Of a stretch of DNA of 64,000 nucleotides, positions 45,350-55,235 are shown one piece after another. A program made the translations under genes and the position numbers. Below the pieces are notes generated by a model. That model made no database searches, was not told the origin of the DNA, and saw only the letters and a list, made by a program, of their open reading frames with translations. Position 1 is the first letter of the stretch. Each line of letters starts with the position of its first letter. Origin of the DNA: UBA6163 sp031411655 (GTDB taxonomy: Bacteria; Planctomycetota; Planctomycetia; Pirellulales; Pirellulaceae); assembly GCA_031411655.1 (NCBI GenBank), contig JANOBM010000264.1, positions 10,432 to 74,431 on the forward strand. The letters are read 5' to 3'.

Positions 45350-46375
45350 TTAGGTAGCAACAGGCATCGTTTTCCCCAACGCATCGGCCACCCGGCGGCA
45401 TCGGTCCATCATCTGGCGAAAGGCCGCGAAATCAAGCGATTGATATCCATCACTTGCCGCATTCTGCGGGTCAGGGTGAACTTCGATGATCAAACCATCC
45501 GCACCCGCTGCAATCGACGCGACGGCCATATCGGGAACCAAGTAGGTATGGCCCGTTCCGTGACTGGGGTCAACAATCACCGGCAAGTGCGTCTTGCGAT
45601 GAAGGTATGGCACGCTTGCAAGTGGCAAGGTGAAACGAGTGTGCGTCTCAAACGTACGAATCCCCCGCTCGCACAACATCACACGGCTATTCCCTTCGTT
45701 GAGGATATATTCAGCCGCCAATAGAAACTCATCCATCGTTGCCGAAGGCCCACGCTTGAGCAGGACCGGCCGATCAACGCCGCCTACCGCCTCGAGCAAC
45801 CGATAGTTCTGCATATTGCGAGCGCCGACTTGAAGCACGTCACTGTACCTTGCGACCAATTCCACGTCGTCGGTGCTTACGACTTCCGTTACGATCGCTA
45901 ATCCGGTCTCAGCCCTTGCCGTGGCGAGCATCTTGAGGCCTTCTTCTTTGAGCCCCTGAAAACTGTATGGACTGGTACGAGGCTTGAAGGCGCCGCCGCG
46001 GAGCGCAGTGGCCCCTGCCGCTTTGACAGCCTTGGCCGTCTCCACAATCTGCTTTTCGCTTTCAACGCTGCATGGGCCTGCGATCGTACCGACGATATTC
46101 CCTCCAGCAGAAAAACTACCGCAAGAGACGATAGTCGGCTCGCTCCTCAGCTCGCGACTGGCCATCTTGTAAGGTGCGAGGATTGGCATCACCGATGCCA
46201 CACCATCACAAACCTCAAGTGACTCTTTCGCATGCTCTCGCTCCTCGCCGACGACGGCGATCACCGTTCGCTCGGTGCCAACGATCACATTAGCGCGAAG
46301 CCCCAGCTCACCCACTTTTTTTACGGCTGCGTCTACTTGTGCCTGTTTGGCACCCGGCTCCATCACCACGATCAT
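45350..46375 (-). CDS. aroF: 3-deoxy-D-arabino-heptulosonate-7-phosphate (DAHP) synthase
   Basis: DAHP synthase, first step of the shikimate pathway, joining phosphoenolpyruvate and erythrose 4-phosphate. The product has 341 residues: an N-terminal regulatory-type domain of about 70 residues (MIVVMEPGAKQAQVDAAV) and a type I beta catalytic core with GPCSVESEKQI, ALRGGAFKPRTSPYSFQG, and VIVDPSHGTGH near the end. It leads a minus-strand run with a methyltransferase and scpB. Transcription probably starts in the gap beyond 46375, but no clear promoter was found there. Confidence 0.93.
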   Translation of the reverse strand: MIVVMEPGAKQAQVDAAVKKVGELGLRANVIVGTERTVIAVVGEEREHAKESLEVCDGVASVMPILAPYKMASRELRSEPTIVSCGSFSAGGNIVGTIAGPCSVESEKQIVETAKAVKAAGATALRGGAFKPRTSPYSFQGLKEEGLKMLATARAETGLAIVTEVVSTDDVELVARYSDVLQVGARNMQNYRLLEAVGGVDRPVLLKRGPSATMDEFLLAAEYILNEGNSRVMLCERGIRTFETHTRFTLPLASVPYLHRKTHLPVIVDPSHGTGHTYLVPDMAVASIAAGADGLIIEVHPDPQNAASDGYQSLDFAAFRQMMDRCRRVADALGKTMPVAT

Positions 46376-46521
46376 CGGTAGTTACCCATCAAGACGGATT
46401 GAAAAAAATGCCTTACGACTTCAGTAGCGTCGCAGGAAGCACGAAGATTGAAAAGCGGTATTGCCATATTAGGCAGCACCAGTGGACGCAAAACACCTGA
46501 TCGATCTATTTTCGTTAAATG

Positions 46522-49380
46522 TTATTTCACAACCAAATTAACTAATCGGCCGGAAACCACGATCGATTTTACGATCGTCTTACCGTCGATCGCAGCCCCC
46601 ACACGGCTATCGGCGAGAGCCACTTGCATGACTATCTCGTCGTTGGCATCCGGCGCGACCTGAATTTTTGCTCGGACTTTCCCGTTCACTTGAACAGGCA
46701 ATTCGATGCTCGCTTGAACCAGTGCGGCTTCGTCCCATTTCGGCCAAGTCTGTAACGAAGCACAACCTTGGGCGGCCTGTTTCCCTTCGCAAAGGAGCGA
46801 CCACAACTCTTCTGCGATGTGGGGAGCATACGGTGACAGGAGGACGACGATCGCTTCCATCGCTTCGCGGGGACGAACATCACATCGAGTGAAATGGTTG
46901 GTGAACTCCATCATCCTTGCGATTGCCGTATTGAAACTGAGCGACGCCGTATCTTCGGTGACTTTACGGATCGTCGAGTGCAAAACTCTTGCCTGCTCAG
47001 GATCGCAACGAACGTCAGCGACATGGGGCGAGAGGGTCAGCGTGTCGGCTCGATCGTCGACAATCATCCGCCAAACGCGATCGAGGAAGTTTCGCACGCC
47101 GCCAACGCCGGTCATGCTCCAAGGTTTCGTCGCTTCAAGCGGCCCCATGAACATTTCATAAAGTCTCAAGGAATCCGCGCCGTATTCCCGAACAACGACA
47201 TCCGGATTTACGACATTGCCACGGCTTTTGGACATCTTGTGAGCCCGGCTATCGATCCGAATCGCTGGGTCGCTACACAGTACAAAAGAGTCACCGCTTT
47301 TTTCTACCAGCGATTCATCGACGCTGATGGAGGTGACTGGGTTACCGTGTTCATCGGTGCGATTTCCGTCCGCATCTCGACGCAACTTATTAGACGAGAC
47401 CCACTTTCCCTCTGCCGATTGAAAACCAGTGAACTCGACCTCGCCAAGGATCATTCCCTGGTTGATGAGCCGCCCAAATGGTTCCGACGTGCTGACATAA
47501 CCGCGGTCATACAGGACCTTGTGCCAAAATCGGGAGTAAAGAAGGTGAAGTACCGCATGTTCGGCACCGCCGACATAAAGATCAACCGGCATCCACGCCT
47601 TTTCCTTCGCCTTATCAACCAGTGCGGAGGCGTTCCGCGGATCGATGTAACGCAAGTAATACCAGCACGACCCCGCCCACTGCGGCATCGTGTTCGTTTC
47701 TCGTTTGTGGCGTTTGCCATCGATGGTCACGTACAACCAATCATCTGCGGCCTTCTCGAGCGGCGGTTCGGGTCGTCCGTGAGGCTTGAAGTCAGCGAGT
47801 TGGGGAAGTAGCACAGGCAACTGCTGTTCGGGGATGGCCCGTTTGATTCCAGTCAACTTGCCCTGGTCATCGACCTCATGAGCGACGGGAAACGGTTCTC
47901 CCCAAAACCGTTGCCGACTGAACAACCAATCCCGCAGCTTGTAGTTCACTGCGGCACGAGCGATGCCATGGATGGACAGCTCTTGAGTGATTGCTGCCTT
48001 CACTGACTCCGTTTCTAGTCCATCAAACGAACCGCTGTTAATCGCTTTTCCCGTACCAATAAAACACGCGTGTCCAGCAAGCACCTCATCGCGGTTAACC
48101 AAACTCATTGGCGGGTCAACGACCGCCACCACCGGCAATCGAAACTGAACAGCGAACTCAAAATCTCGATCATCATGAGCAGGAACTGCCATGATCGCGC
48201 CAGTGCCATAGGTTGCCAGAACGTAATCGGCAACCCAAATCGGGATCGGTTTTCCCGTTACGGGATTGATTGCGGACGACCCAGTGAAGACGCCTGTCTT
48301 GGCTCGATCACCTTCGGTTCGTTCACGATCACTTTTGAAAGAGGCCTTACTTCGATAAGTATCGACCTCGGACTTTTGGTCAGCGGTGGTCAATCGATCC
48401 ACCAGCGGATGCTCCGGGGCGATCACCATGTATGTCGCGCCGTACAGGGTATCTGGCCGCGTGGTATAGACACGAAGCGAATCCGACGTCGGGGTCGCGG
48501 GGAAACCGGAACTGGCGCGTGCTTTCCTCCACAAATCCAACGCGGTGGCATCTCGACCAATAAAAAAATCAACTTCGGCGCCGCTACTTCTCCCGATCCA
48601 GTCCTGTTGCAACTTTTTGATACCTGTGGGCCAGTCGAGATCGTCCAGACCGTCGAGCAAACGCTCTGCGTAAGACGTAATCCGCAACATCCACTGCCTC
48701 AGCGGAAGGCGCTGGACGGGGTGAGCCCCTCGTTCACTTTTACCATCAATGACTTCCTCATTGGCCAGTACGGTCCCAAGCGCGGGACACCAATTCACCA
48801 ACGCATCGTCTTGATAAGCCAATCGGTAAGTGTCCTGGTACCGCAATACAGCATCCGAGCCTTGATCGTTCACGGCAGCCGGAATCGGCAGTTCACCGAT
48901 GGGGCGGCCGGTCCGCGTTTCGGGATCAAACCACGTATCGTAAATGATTAAGAAGATGCCCTGCGTCCAGCGAAAGTACTCCTCATCGGTGGTCGCAATG
49001 GTACGGTCCCAGTCGTAGCTGAAACCAAGCATCTTTAACTGACGAGTGAAGTTATCAATGTTGCGTGCGGTCTGAACCCGAGGGTGTTCCCCGGTACGAA
49101 TCGCATGCTCTTCAGCGGGAAGCCCGAAGGAGTCAAAACCCATTGGGTGAAGGACGCTGTCACCGTTCATCCGGGCAAATCGGCAGGCGATGTCGGTAGC
49201 GGTGTAGCCTTCCGGATGGCCAACGTGAAGCCCATCACCACTGGGGTAGGGAAACATGTCAAGAATGTATCGCTTCTTGCCTTTGCTCAGATCAGGCATT
49301 TCGGGACAAGCAAAAGTGCGGTTCTCGGCCCAATAGGCTTGCCACCGGGGCTCGATTTCAGCAGGGTTGTATCGCGGCAT
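46522..49380 (-). CDS. leuS: Leucyl-tRNA synthetase
   Basis: Class I synthetase of 952 residues. The HIGH motif is HVGH at 52-55 in PYPSGDGLHVGHPEGYT. The KMSKS motif is intact in HKMSKSRGNVV. The CP1 editing region contains the TTRPDTLYGATYMVIAPEHP block. The C-terminal VNGKVRAKIQV is typical of bacterial LeuRS. The ATG at 49380 (MPRYNPAEIEPRWQAYW) is preferred over an in-frame ATG at 49455, which adds 25 residues unlike the family. It is divergent from map, sharing the 286-base region between them. Confidence 0.95.
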   Translation of the reverse strand: MPRYNPAEIEPRWQAYWAENRTFACPEMPDLSKGKKRYILDMFPYPSGDGLHVGHPEGYTATDIACRFARMNGDSVLHPMGFDSFGLPAEEHAIRTGEHPRVQTARNIDNFTRQLKMLGFSYDWDRTIATTDEEYFRWTQGIFLIIYDTWFDPETRTGRPIGELPIPAAVNDQGSDAVLRYQDTYRLAYQDDALVNWCPALGTVLANEEVIDGKSERGAHPVQRLPLRQWMLRITSYAERLLDGLDDLDWPTGIKKLQQDWIGRSSGAEVDFFIGRDATALDLWRKARASSGFPATPTSDSLRVYTTRPDTLYGATYMVIAPEHPLVDRLTTADQKSEVDTYRSKASFKSDRERTEGDRAKTGVFTGSSAINPVTGKPIPIWVADYVLATYGTGAIMAVPAHDDRDFEFAVQFRLPVVAVVDPPMSLVNRDEVLAGHACFIGTGKAINSGSFDGLETESVKAAITQELSIHGIARAAVNYKLRDWLFSRQRFWGEPFPVAHEVDDQGKLTGIKRAIPEQQLPVLLPQLADFKPHGRPEPPLEKAADDWLYVTIDGKRHKRETNTMPQWAGSCWYYLRYIDPRNASALVDKAKEKAWMPVDLYVGGAEHAVLHLLYSRFWHKVLYDRGYVSTSEPFGRLINQGMILGEVEFTGFQSAEGKWVSSNKLRRDADGNRTDEHGNPVTSISVDESLVEKSGDSFVLCSDPAIRIDSRAHKMSKSRGNVVNPDVVVREYGADSLRLYEMFMGPLEATKPWSMTGVGGVRNFLDRVWRMIVDDRADTLTLSPHVADVRCDPEQARVLHSTIRKVTEDTASLSFNTAIARMMEFTNHFTRCDVRPREAMEAIVVLLSPYAPHIAEELWSLLCEGKQAAQGCASLQTWPKWDEAALVQASIELPVQVNGKVRAKIQVAPDANDEIVMQVALADSRVGAAIDGKTIVKSIVVSGRLVNLVVK

Positions 49381-49612
49381 GGCGTTGAGAATCGCAAATG
49401 GCAGGAAACGAGAATGGAACGGCGCCGGACGCAAAAATGGGATCCGACCAATCATGGCAACCCTAAGTTCGCCAGACGCGGATTTTAGGGCGAGAATCGC
49501 TAATCAAGAAGGTGAGCAACCGGCCGGCGAAGGTTCGCGGGACCGGAAAGGTGATTTGACACCTGAATCAGGCCTTGTGAAACTGATTTACGTAACCCTT
49601 CAATCACGGTCG

Positions 49613-49640
49613 TTGGGCTGGTACGATTTCCGAGTAAAAT
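49613..49640 (+). promoter_or_regulatory. Candidate sigma-70 promoter of map
   Basis: TTGGGC at 49613-49618, a 16-base spacer, and TAAAAT at 49635-49640. Transcription would start about 20 bases before the map start codon. A second -35-like TTGACA occurs at 49556-49561 without a good -10. The rest of the 286-base divergent region holds a short palindrome at 49562-49572 and nothing else recognisable. Confidence 0.4.
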
Positions 49641-49666
49641 AAATTGCTCGTCATCCCGGCAAATCG

Positions 49667-50485
49667 ATGTTCGCGAACCAAATGCTCAAGAAAAGCAAGA
49701 ATATTATTTTGACCGCATCCGAACGCGATGCGATGCGAAACGCAGGGCGTGTCAACGCCGAGCTGATGGATTTCTTACGACCCAACGTATTGGCCGGAAT
49801 CTCGACAGAAGAAATCGACAACCTGGTTGTTCAGTGGACCGCTGAGCGCGGTCACCGGGCTGCAACTTTGGGATACCAACAAAGCTATTTCAAGAGCTGC
49901 TGCACTAGCGTTAACGACGTGATCTGTCACGGAATCCCTGGGAAATACGTTCTTCGCGACGGCGATATCGTCAACATTGACATCACGACCATTGTCGATG
50001 GTTGGTACGGAGACCAAAGTGAAACCTTCCTCGTTGGGCAGGTAAGCGAGGAAGCGAGGGCCGTGACGCAGTGTGCGTTCGATTGCCTCTATTTGGCAAT
50101 CAATGCCCTCACGCCAGGATGCACCGTCAGCACGATAGGCGAAACCATCGTCCCCGAGGCTCATCGCCGCGGCTTTACCGTGGTTCGCGAATATGTCGGA
50201 CATGGCTTGGGGCGTGTCTTCCACCAGGACCCTTCGATCCCCCATTTTCCCAATCGCCAAAGCCGTGTCGACCGATTGCTTCCGGGAACGGCATTCACGG
50301 TGGAACCGATGATCAACGCTGGCTCAAGATTTACACGTTTGGATAAATCGGACGGTTGGACTGTTCGTACCAAAGACGGAAAGCCGAGCGCTCAATTTGA
50401 GCACACTGTCCTTATGACCGAAGACGGACCGGAAATCCTCACACCCACCAAGTTTGGGCCTAAAGAAGGTCATCGATTCACCTGA
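49667..50485 (+). CDS. map: Type I methionine aminopeptidase
   Basis: A 272-residue enzyme removing the N-terminal methionine from new proteins. The metal-ligand pattern of MetAP is visible: VNIDITTIVDGWYGDQSETF with the Asp pair, YVGHGLGRVFHQDP (His), FTVEPMINAG (Glu) and FEHTVLMTEDG (Glu). Gly/Ser segments such as CCTSVNDVICHGIP match the substrate pocket. The start at 49667 could also be ATG 49682 (MLKKSKN). No extra N-terminal zinc-finger is present. Confidence 0.94.
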   Translation: MFANQMLKKSKNIILTASERDAMRNAGRVNAELMDFLRPNVLAGISTEEIDNLVVQWTAERGHRAATLGYQQSYFKSCCTSVNDVICHGIPGKYVLRDGDIVNIDITTIVDGWYGDQSETFLVGQVSEEARAVTQCAFDCLYLAINALTPGCTVSTIGETIVPEAHRRGFTVVREYVGHGLGRVFHQDPSIPHFPNRQSRVDRLLPGTAFTVEPMINAGSRFTRLDKSDGWTVRTKDGKPSAQFEHTVLMTEDGPEILTPTKFGPKEGHRFT

Positions 50486-50673
50486 GCTCGGGAACGCGCG
50501 AGCCAGTACACGTTGCCTGATCGTAATAAGGCGACGAACTCGCACGCCGGTTCCCCTCTAAAGGCGAGAACCGATCATCCATAACCCTCAATGAAGTCGA
50601 ATCGCCTTGAGGATACTAGTCCGCAAGGATGCAGGGATGACTTTCTTATTGACTTGGCCAAGGAGTGGTAACC

Positions 50674-52017
50674 ATGCGATGTTCTCGTTCACTTTCTAGT
50701 CGTTCGTTTCGTCGCCGCATGTTGGCTATTCAAATCGCTTCGCTGATGGGATTGGCGGGTGGTGCGTCCGGTGCCAATCATCAATCTCCCACAGCGGACA
50801 ACCTGGTATTCCAGTCCGTGCTGACCCCCGAGGACTCGGTTAGCGAGCCGCCGACATCACCGAACGCTACCGCTACGCCAGGATCCGGAGACGGCTTCTT
50901 GGGTGATAATGTTGGCGATGACGCGGTGGCACCCTCGCTTCAAGCGGATATCGATGCCACCGTCGAACAATCCAACAACCCTGCAATCGGTGCGTTACCA
51001 GCAAACCAAGGCTTGGACGCTCCATCGTTTGCGCTTTCGACGGGTTTAGGCGCTTCGTTAGGTGCGACGCGCGAATCGTACTCGCAGGCGCCCGCAATGA
51101 TCGGCGATTTCTTCGGCGGATCGTTTTTGTTCGAGTCGGTTGCTGGTCAGACCATTTCGCTCGCAGGCGGTGATCGCCGGTTCAAGATCTCAGAAAACGT
51201 AAGTCCGATGCCGCAGGACCGCGTTTATGTCAACTACAACCACTTTGAGAATGCGCTCAACGACTACTTGGGCCGCCCTATCTCGCTCGATCGCGTTGCG
51301 ATTGGTATGGAAAAGACCTTTCTCGATGGCATCGCGTCGATTGATACTCGATTACCGATAGCCCACGGATTGAATTCGACTCAGGATTATGCATCCACGA
51401 ATACCGATGGAACGGAACTGGGCAACCTCTCTTTCGCACTGAAGGCCATTTTGCTCAGCGGCAGCCGTGGAGTCCTTTCATTCGGTACAACTCTCACACT
51501 CCCCACGGGCGACGATTACGTCGAAAACTTTGCTGGGAGCAGTCCGTTTCTGGTGGTCGAAAATGATGCCGTGCACATGGCGCCCTTCGTAGGCTGGCTG
51601 GTACGTCCCAATGACCAATGGTTTGCACAGGGGTTCGTACAAACGGACTTTGACCTCAACGGCAATGATGTTCGGACCGCGTTCAGTGGTTTCGAAGGCG
51701 TTCTCCAGGATCAAAATCTACTGTTCGTAGATGCTTCGGTTGGAAAATGGTTGCTGAAATCGAAGCAGCGAAACGCTCGGTTATCAGGGCTCGCCGCAAT
51801 CTCCGAACTGCACTACACGATGACGATGAATGACTCTGATCGGGTCGCAGGAATCGGTAACCCATTCGAAAACGTCGACGTACTCAACATGACCAACGCG
51901 TTGCACTTTCAACTTCAAAAGACCGCGCTGCGTATTGGCGCAGGCGTGCCTTTACGAAATGATGAAGAGCGATTGTTCGATGCCGAAATCATTGCGCAGA
52001 TGACTCGAGCATTCTAA
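50674..52017 (+). CDS. Secreted protein, probable outer-membrane beta-barrel
   Basis: A 447-residue protein with a signal peptide (basic start, hydrophobic IQIASLMGLAGGASG) and a disordered Ser/Thr/Pro/Asp region up to about 130, followed by alternating beta-type sequence to the end. It ends in -TRAF; a terminal phenylalanine is typical of outer-membrane barrels. Repeated short strands (DRVYVNYNHFENAL, RGVLSFGTTLTLPTGDDY, WFAQGFVQTDFDL) resemble porin or phenol-transporter-type barrels. The ATG at 50674 has AAGGAG 8 bases upstream; a GTG at 50665 overlaps that ribosome site. Substrate unknown. Confidence 0.75.
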   Translation: MRCSRSLSSRSFRRRMLAIQIASLMGLAGGASGANHQSPTADNLVFQSVLTPEDSVSEPPTSPNATATPGSGDGFLGDNVGDDAVAPSLQADIDATVEQSNNPAIGALPANQGLDAPSFALSTGLGASLGATRESYSQAPAMIGDFFGGSFLFESVAGQTISLAGGDRRFKISENVSPMPQDRVYVNYNHFENALNDYLGRPISLDRVAIGMEKTFLDGIASIDTRLPIAHGLNSTQDYASTNTDGTELGNLSFALKAILLSGSRGVLSFGTTLTLPTGDDYVENFAGSSPFLVVENDAVHMAPFVGWLVRPNDQWFAQGFVQTDFDLNGNDVRTAFSGFEGVLQDQNLLFVDASVGKWLLKSKQRNARLSGLAAISELHYTMTMNDSDRVAGIGNPFENVDVLNMTNALHFQLQKTALRIGAGVPLRNDEERLFDAEIIAQMTRAF

Positions 52018-52070
52018 TGATCGCGTTTTTCTGGCTGCCATATTTGGCCACCACATTTCAGTGAGTTCTG

Positions 52071-53612
52071 GTGTCTGTGAGGCCTCAAAGCGAACGACTG
52101 GCCGATGCAGAACGCTTCATGCAGCAGGGCAATCTGCCGAAGGCCGCATCGCTTTATGCGGAGGCGATTGCACTTGATCCAAACCAATCGCTGGCCCTTC
52201 ATCGACTTGGCTTGATTTCACAACACCTGGGCGAACGCGGTCGCGCCGAACGCCTCTATCGCCAAGCACTCCGCGCCGGTGGTGAGTCATACGAGTTGCT
52301 CGATGACCTTGGAAAACTCTACGTTGAATCCAGGGACTTTGAAAAAGCAGCCCGATGTTTTAGCCGTTGCACGAATCGCTTCCCCACCCAACCACAAGGT
52401 TTTATCAACCTCGCATTCGTAAAGGCCCAGCGCGAGCAATTCGAAGCTGCCATTGAAGCTTTTCTCGCCGGTATTCGCCTCCATCCCGATTGCAATGAAC
52501 TTCGCATTGGGTTAGCAACTCTCTATCGTGAATCCGGCAGACTCGAACTAGCGATTCCACTTTACGAGGAACTGGTCGCAAGCTTTCCCAACAATGCTTC
52601 GTTGCGAGAATCACTTGCAAGGGCGAGGTTGCAACTCAAAGACTATTCACGAGGGTGGGACGACTACGAAGCAAGAATCTTGATAGGCGACAAATCAAGT
52701 GTTTGTACCGACCTCCCGCTTCCAATCTGGGACGGCTCGCGGATCCGCGAGCAGCGATTACTTATTCTCTGCGAACAAGGGATTGGTGACGAGGTTCAAT
52801 TTGCTTCGTGCTTTCACCATGCCATCGCAATGTCGGGCCACTGCACGCTGACCTGTTCCCCGCGACTGGCTCCCATCTTCACTCGCTCATTTCCGGATGC
52901 GACAGTCGTCGGAGTTGAACCCGAAGAGCGATTGCGGTGGAGCACAATCGACACCAACCGCTACGACTGTTTTTTGCCGGCAGGGTCACTCCCGCGGCTC
53001 TGTCGTCAACAGAACAGCGATTTCCCTCAAGTGCCCTACCTTTTCCCATCGCCCGATCGATTCGTTAACGATCAAGGAGATGCCAACCGCCTACGAGTCG
53101 GCGTTTCGTGGTGGGGCGGTTCGCTAGTTCCCCAAATGCAAAAGCGATCGATTCCCTTTGTCGAGTTCCAGCGACTGTTTTCTAACCAGGACATCCAATT
53201 CTTCAACCTCCAGCACGGCTGCTGCGACGCGGCGAAAGCGGCCGAACTGGTCGAAATTGGGAACTTAGAGACTCGAATTGACCTGAACCCGTACCTCGAA
53301 CTTGACCGCTGGTTTGATCTGATCTCATCGCTCGACCTTGTGATTACGGTCGATAACTCCAACGCTCATTTTGCGGGTGCCTTGGGAATTGAAACATGGC
53401 TTCTGTTACCCGAACATCCGAATTGGCGCTGGCCCTATGCCGATAAGGCATCTCAATGGTACTTCTCCATGACATTTTTTCGCCGGCGAGCCGGTGGAAG
53501 CTGGGGCGCCGCAATCGATGAAGTCGTTACCGAATTATCAAAGCGAACCGCAAACAGGAACCAGGAAACGGACGGTTTATCTGGACGGCGGGAGGCTAAA
53601 TTCGGTAATTAA
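52071..53612 (+). CDS. TPR protein with C-terminal glycosyltransferase-9-like domain
   Basis: A 513-residue protein. The N-terminal half (about 5-190) has at least five TPR units, for example NLPKAASLYAEAIALDPNQ and FEAAIEAFLAGIRLHPDC. The C-terminal half (about 220-490) looks like a GT-B fold of the heptosyltransferase/OGT-like type: RLLILCEQGIGDEVQFASCF, VGVSWWGG, FFNLQHGC and ITVDNSNAHFAGALGIETW, the nucleotide-sugar site. Such TPR-transferase fusions are frequent in planctomycetes. The start is GTG at 52071. It lies 53 bases after the beta-barrel gene. Confidence 0.82.
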   Translation: MSVRPQSERLADAERFMQQGNLPKAASLYAEAIALDPNQSLALHRLGLISQHLGERGRAERLYRQALRAGGESYELLDDLGKLYVESRDFEKAARCFSRCTNRFPTQPQGFINLAFVKAQREQFEAAIEAFLAGIRLHPDCNELRIGLATLYRESGRLELAIPLYEELVASFPNNASLRESLARARLQLKDYSRGWDDYEARILIGDKSSVCTDLPLPIWDGSRIREQRLLILCEQGIGDEVQFASCFHHAIAMSGHCTLTCSPRLAPIFTRSFPDATVVGVEPEERLRWSTIDTNRYDCFLPAGSLPRLCRQQNSDFPQVPYLFPSPDRFVNDQGDANRLRVGVSWWGGSLVPQMQKRSIPFVEFQRLFSNQDIQFFNLQHGCCDAAKAAELVEIGNLETRIDLNPYLELDRWFDLISSLDLVITVDNSNAHFAGALGIETWLLLPEHPNWRWPYADKASQWYFSMTFFRRRAGGSWGAAIDEVVTELSKRTANRNQETDGLSGRREAKFGN

Positions 53613-53732
53613 GTATTGCGACAGCATCCATGCGTGCTGAAGCTCCGCGTTTGGAACTCGGAAACGTCGCATCGCCGCGATGAAGTTCAGGGTGAAACTC
53701 AAACGCCAACAACCCTCGCGCTCGGTTGCGGA

Positions 53733-54317
53733 ATGATTGCAATGTGGAAATGGCTTTTTGGCGGATTTCGGCATCGAAAGCAGGCCCGGTCGCAGCCGTC
53801 AGGAGATGCGGCACCGACGTCGGACCGCCCCAAAAGGGTGCTTTATGCTCGTATTCAATTGGCCGGAATCGCTGATTCGGTCGAAACACCACCGCCCCCC
53901 CATCCTGTGTCGGACCCATCGGTCGGCGGTCTTGTTTCCTACTGTGTCGTGGAGTCGGATCCAACGCTGGACGACAGCGTGCCACCGAAAACGGACCAAC
54001 CCGAGCGGACTCGTCGTGCAAAAGCGATCGCGAGGGCCAAACGATTTTCAAAAGTTTTCTCGGATATGAGCCCTAACGAAGCTCGTCTCTTGTTCGCGAT
54101 TCATCGCAGGCGGCTAAGGAAATTGGCTCAGGAATCGCCGGCAATGCTGCAGCGAGACTTGCATCGATTCGTCCTCAGCTCGCGCGGACAACGATTATCT
54201 CGTAACCGGCCGGCGCCCTCCGTCGCGAGAGTACGGGTTTGGGTGGTCGAGGCGAGTCAGAAGGTCGCAGTTTCTCCGCCGATTCATTCCTATCCGGCAA
54301 TGAAGGCAGCGGCGTGA
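53733..54317 (+). CDS. Basic protein of unknown function
   Basis: An open frame of 194 residues from ATG 53733 (or 191 from 53742; a start at 53616 is possible). The sequence has many Arg and Lys, a Pro-rich stretch (TPPPPHPVSDP) and a helical segment RRAKAIARAKRFSKVFSDM followed by PNEARLLFAIHRRRLRKLA. No signal peptide or domain was recognised. It fits between the TPR gene and lutA with no overlap, so it is plausibly real, but a long antisense frame (53596-54051) exists and coding is not proven. Confidence 0.45.
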   Translation: MIAMWKWLFGGFRHRKQARSQPSGDAAPTSDRPKRVLYARIQLAGIADSVETPPPPHPVSDPSVGGLVSYCVVESDPTLDDSVPPKTDQPERTRRAKAIARAKRFSKVFSDMSPNEARLLFAIHRRRLRKLAQESPAMLQRDLHRFVLSSRGQRLSRNRPAPSVARVRVWVVEASQKVAVSPPIHSYPAMKAAA

Positions 54318-54353
54318 ACTATACTGGAACGGGTAGAATCCGCCCGTTCCTCG

Positions 54354-55169
54354 ATGAAGTCGCGATCGATGCCTGTTGCCCTTTACATTCCCTGTTACAT
54401 CGACCAGCTCTATCCGGACGTTGCCGTCGCCACGCTTGAGCTCTTGGAACGATTCGGGGTGGACGTCGTTTACCCCGAGGGCCAAACCTGCTGCGGCCAA
54501 CCGATGGCCAATACCGGCTGCAGCGCCGATGCCGCTCCAGTCGCCAGGCGTTTGGTGGACCTGTTCGCCAGCTATGACCAAATCGTCTGCCCGTCGGGCT
54601 CCTGTACGGCCATGGTTCGCCATCATTACGGCGACTTCTTCGAGGAGACCGATACCAAGTACGTTCATGTTCGTGACAATACTTTTGAGCTCTGCGAATT
54701 CTTGACGGACGTCCTAAAGATCAAGTCCGTGGGGGTACGCTTTCCTCACCGCGTCAGTGTTCACCAAAGCTGCCACGGACTGCGTGAGCTTCGACTGGGC
54801 GCGAGCAGCGAGACTCGGCACGCGGGAACTCGAAACAAGATGGGCGAGTTACTCGATATGGTTGAAGGTGTGCAATGGAAGAAAGCAAATCGGGTCGACG
54901 AATGTTGTGGTTTTGGCGGGACGTTTGCGGTTAACGAGCCGGATGTGTCGGCGTCGATGGGGCGAGACCGAATTGCAGATCACATCGCCGCAGGCAGTGA
55001 GGTAATTGTCGCCGGCGATATGTCGTGCTTGATGCACCTGCAAGGGCTGATTCGACGGAGCAAAGCACCGATCACCGTTATGCACATATCACAGCTACTG
55101 ATGGGTCGGCCGCTGATGACTAACGGCCCGATTGTGAGCGATTCCGATATCGTTTGCAGTTCATCCTAG
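54354..55169 (+). CDS. lutA: Lactate utilisation protein LutA (CCG-domain iron-sulfur protein)
   Basis: A 271-residue protein with the two CCG-type blocks of the LutA/GlpC-related family: TCCGQPMANTGC near 50 and ECCGFGGTFAVNEPD near 190, plus CPSGSCTAMVRHHY and HQSCHGLRELRL. These are ligands for iron-sulfur clusters. With LutB and LutC it forms the cytoplasmic complex oxidising L-lactate to pyruvate. Start at 54354; ATG 54369 would remove 5 residues and is equally possible. lutB begins 66 bases after its stop. Confidence 0.9.
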   Translation: MKSRSMPVALYIPCYIDQLYPDVAVATLELLERFGVDVVYPEGQTCCGQPMANTGCSADAAPVARRLVDLFASYDQIVCPSGSCTAMVRHHYGDFFEETDTKYVHVRDNTFELCEFLTDVLKIKSVGVRFPHRVSVHQSCHGLRELRLGASSETRHAGTRNKMGELLDMVEGVQWKKANRVDECCGFGGTFAVNEPDVSASMGRDRIADHIAAGSEVIVAGDMSCLMHLQGLIRRSKAPITVMHISQLLMGRPLMTNGPIVSDSDIVCSSS

Positions 55170-55235
55170 TTTTGGCAGATTCGGCTCTTCATCCCTCCTT
55201 ACATCGTTGCACTCACTCATTCACGTCCGCTCTCA

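Noticed and set aside
46894..48951. Long plus-strand open frames (305 and 293 residues) antisense to leuS
   Set aside because: They lie wholly inside leuS, whose frame has all synthetase motifs; low-complexity antisense translation.
49562..49572. CCTGAATCAGG palindrome between leuS and map
   Set aside because: Eleven bases only, no clear regulator context.
53596..54051. 151-residue minus-strand frame overlapping the unknown basic protein gene
   Set aside because: No domain or ribosome site, and it overlaps the end of the TPR gene.
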